Translations under genes and position numbers: made by a program
DNA from: Oopsacas minuta
Lineage: Eukaryota > Porifera > Hexactinellida > Lyssacinosida > Leucopsacidae
Assembly (NCBI GenBank): GCA_024704765.1
Contig: JAKMXF010000309.1
Coordinates: 186,001-250,000, forward strand
Direction: 5' to 3'
DNA: 64,000 bases
The notes under the pieces: generated by a model
The model's input: the letters and a program-made list of their open reading frames with translations, nothing else
What the model was told of the DNA's origin: nothing
Databases searched by the model: none
Shown: positions 63,901 to 64,000 of the stretch, one piece after another
How the letters are laid out: every line of letters starts with the position of its first letter
How positions within the stretch are numbered: position 1 is the stretch's first letter

Positions 63901-64000
63901 ATGGACACAGACAACGAATTGTTTAGATTGGAATCTGCTGCGTACTTGACGAGGGCATTTTTCGCGATTTTCGGAGTTATTTTAACCGCGATTGTGGTGT
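63901..64000 (+). CDS. Start of an unknown membrane protein gene, cut by the window end
   Basis: The ATG at 63901 opens 33 codons to the window edge without a stop. The peptide begins with an acidic polar head (MDTDNELFRLES) and continues into a hydrophobic segment (LTRAFFAIFGVILTAIVV), so it looks like an N-terminal cytosolic tail plus first membrane segment, or a signal anchor. Too short to identify. Confidence 0.5.
   Translation, partial: MDTDNELFRLESAAYLTRAFFAIFGVILTAIVV

Overview
This is eukaryotic and almost certainly metazoan DNA: AT-rich, with GT-AG introns, mitochondrial and spliceosomal genes of animal type, an adhesion GPCR, EGF and NHL-repeat proteins, a very large inducible GTPase and many short inverted-repeat transposons. 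The compact layout, frequent intronless genes, NHL-repeat families and a lineage-specific multipass receptor-like gene suggest an early-branching animal. A sponge is my best guess, but that is inference and no species is claimed.

Layout. 1-6 kb: a DHHC palmitoyltransferase with ankyrin repeats (runs off the left edge), SPT4, a NUDT1-like hydrolase and a kelch/cytochrome b561 fusion. 6.4-13.3 kb: an adhesion GPCR with two compensating frame breaks, a MIC26/27-like MICOS protein, an NHL-repeat protein and a membrane-anchored SH2-like protein. 13.9-21.4 kb: a long spliced gene of unknown function (eight phase-consistent exons found) with an intronless multipass membrane gene inside one intron. 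22-29.3 kb: a selenoprotein W cluster, with two genes carrying an in-frame TGA in CxxU and matching SECIS elements, plus a divergent paralogue without the redox motif; the rest of this stretch is repeats. 29.7-36 kb: part of a coiled-coil gene, ERp44, a second NHL gene and NDUFB9. 36.4-50 kb: TBC1D31, gankyrin (PSMD10), ARMH3 and an intronless very large GTPase. 50.6-53.2 kb: YJU2 and two head-to-head NDUFA4 paralogues. 53.7-61.5 kb: SMU1 and a CPT1-like gene, each with seven exons. 62.1-63.4 kb: a complete DD37D mariner-type transposon whose transposase carries one internal stop. A new plus-strand gene begins at 63901.

The genes are mostly unrelated housekeeping genes with no operon logic. 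Recurrent themes are splicing (YJU2, SMU1), mitochondria (NDUFB9, NDUFA4 x2, MIC26/27, CPT1), redox and protein folding (SelW cluster, ERp44, b561 fusion, NUDT1), and a dense population of TA-flanked MITEs, several nested and many inside introns. Spliced gene models were built by hand from phase-consistent GT-AG junctions; those exon coordinates are good predictions, not proven.
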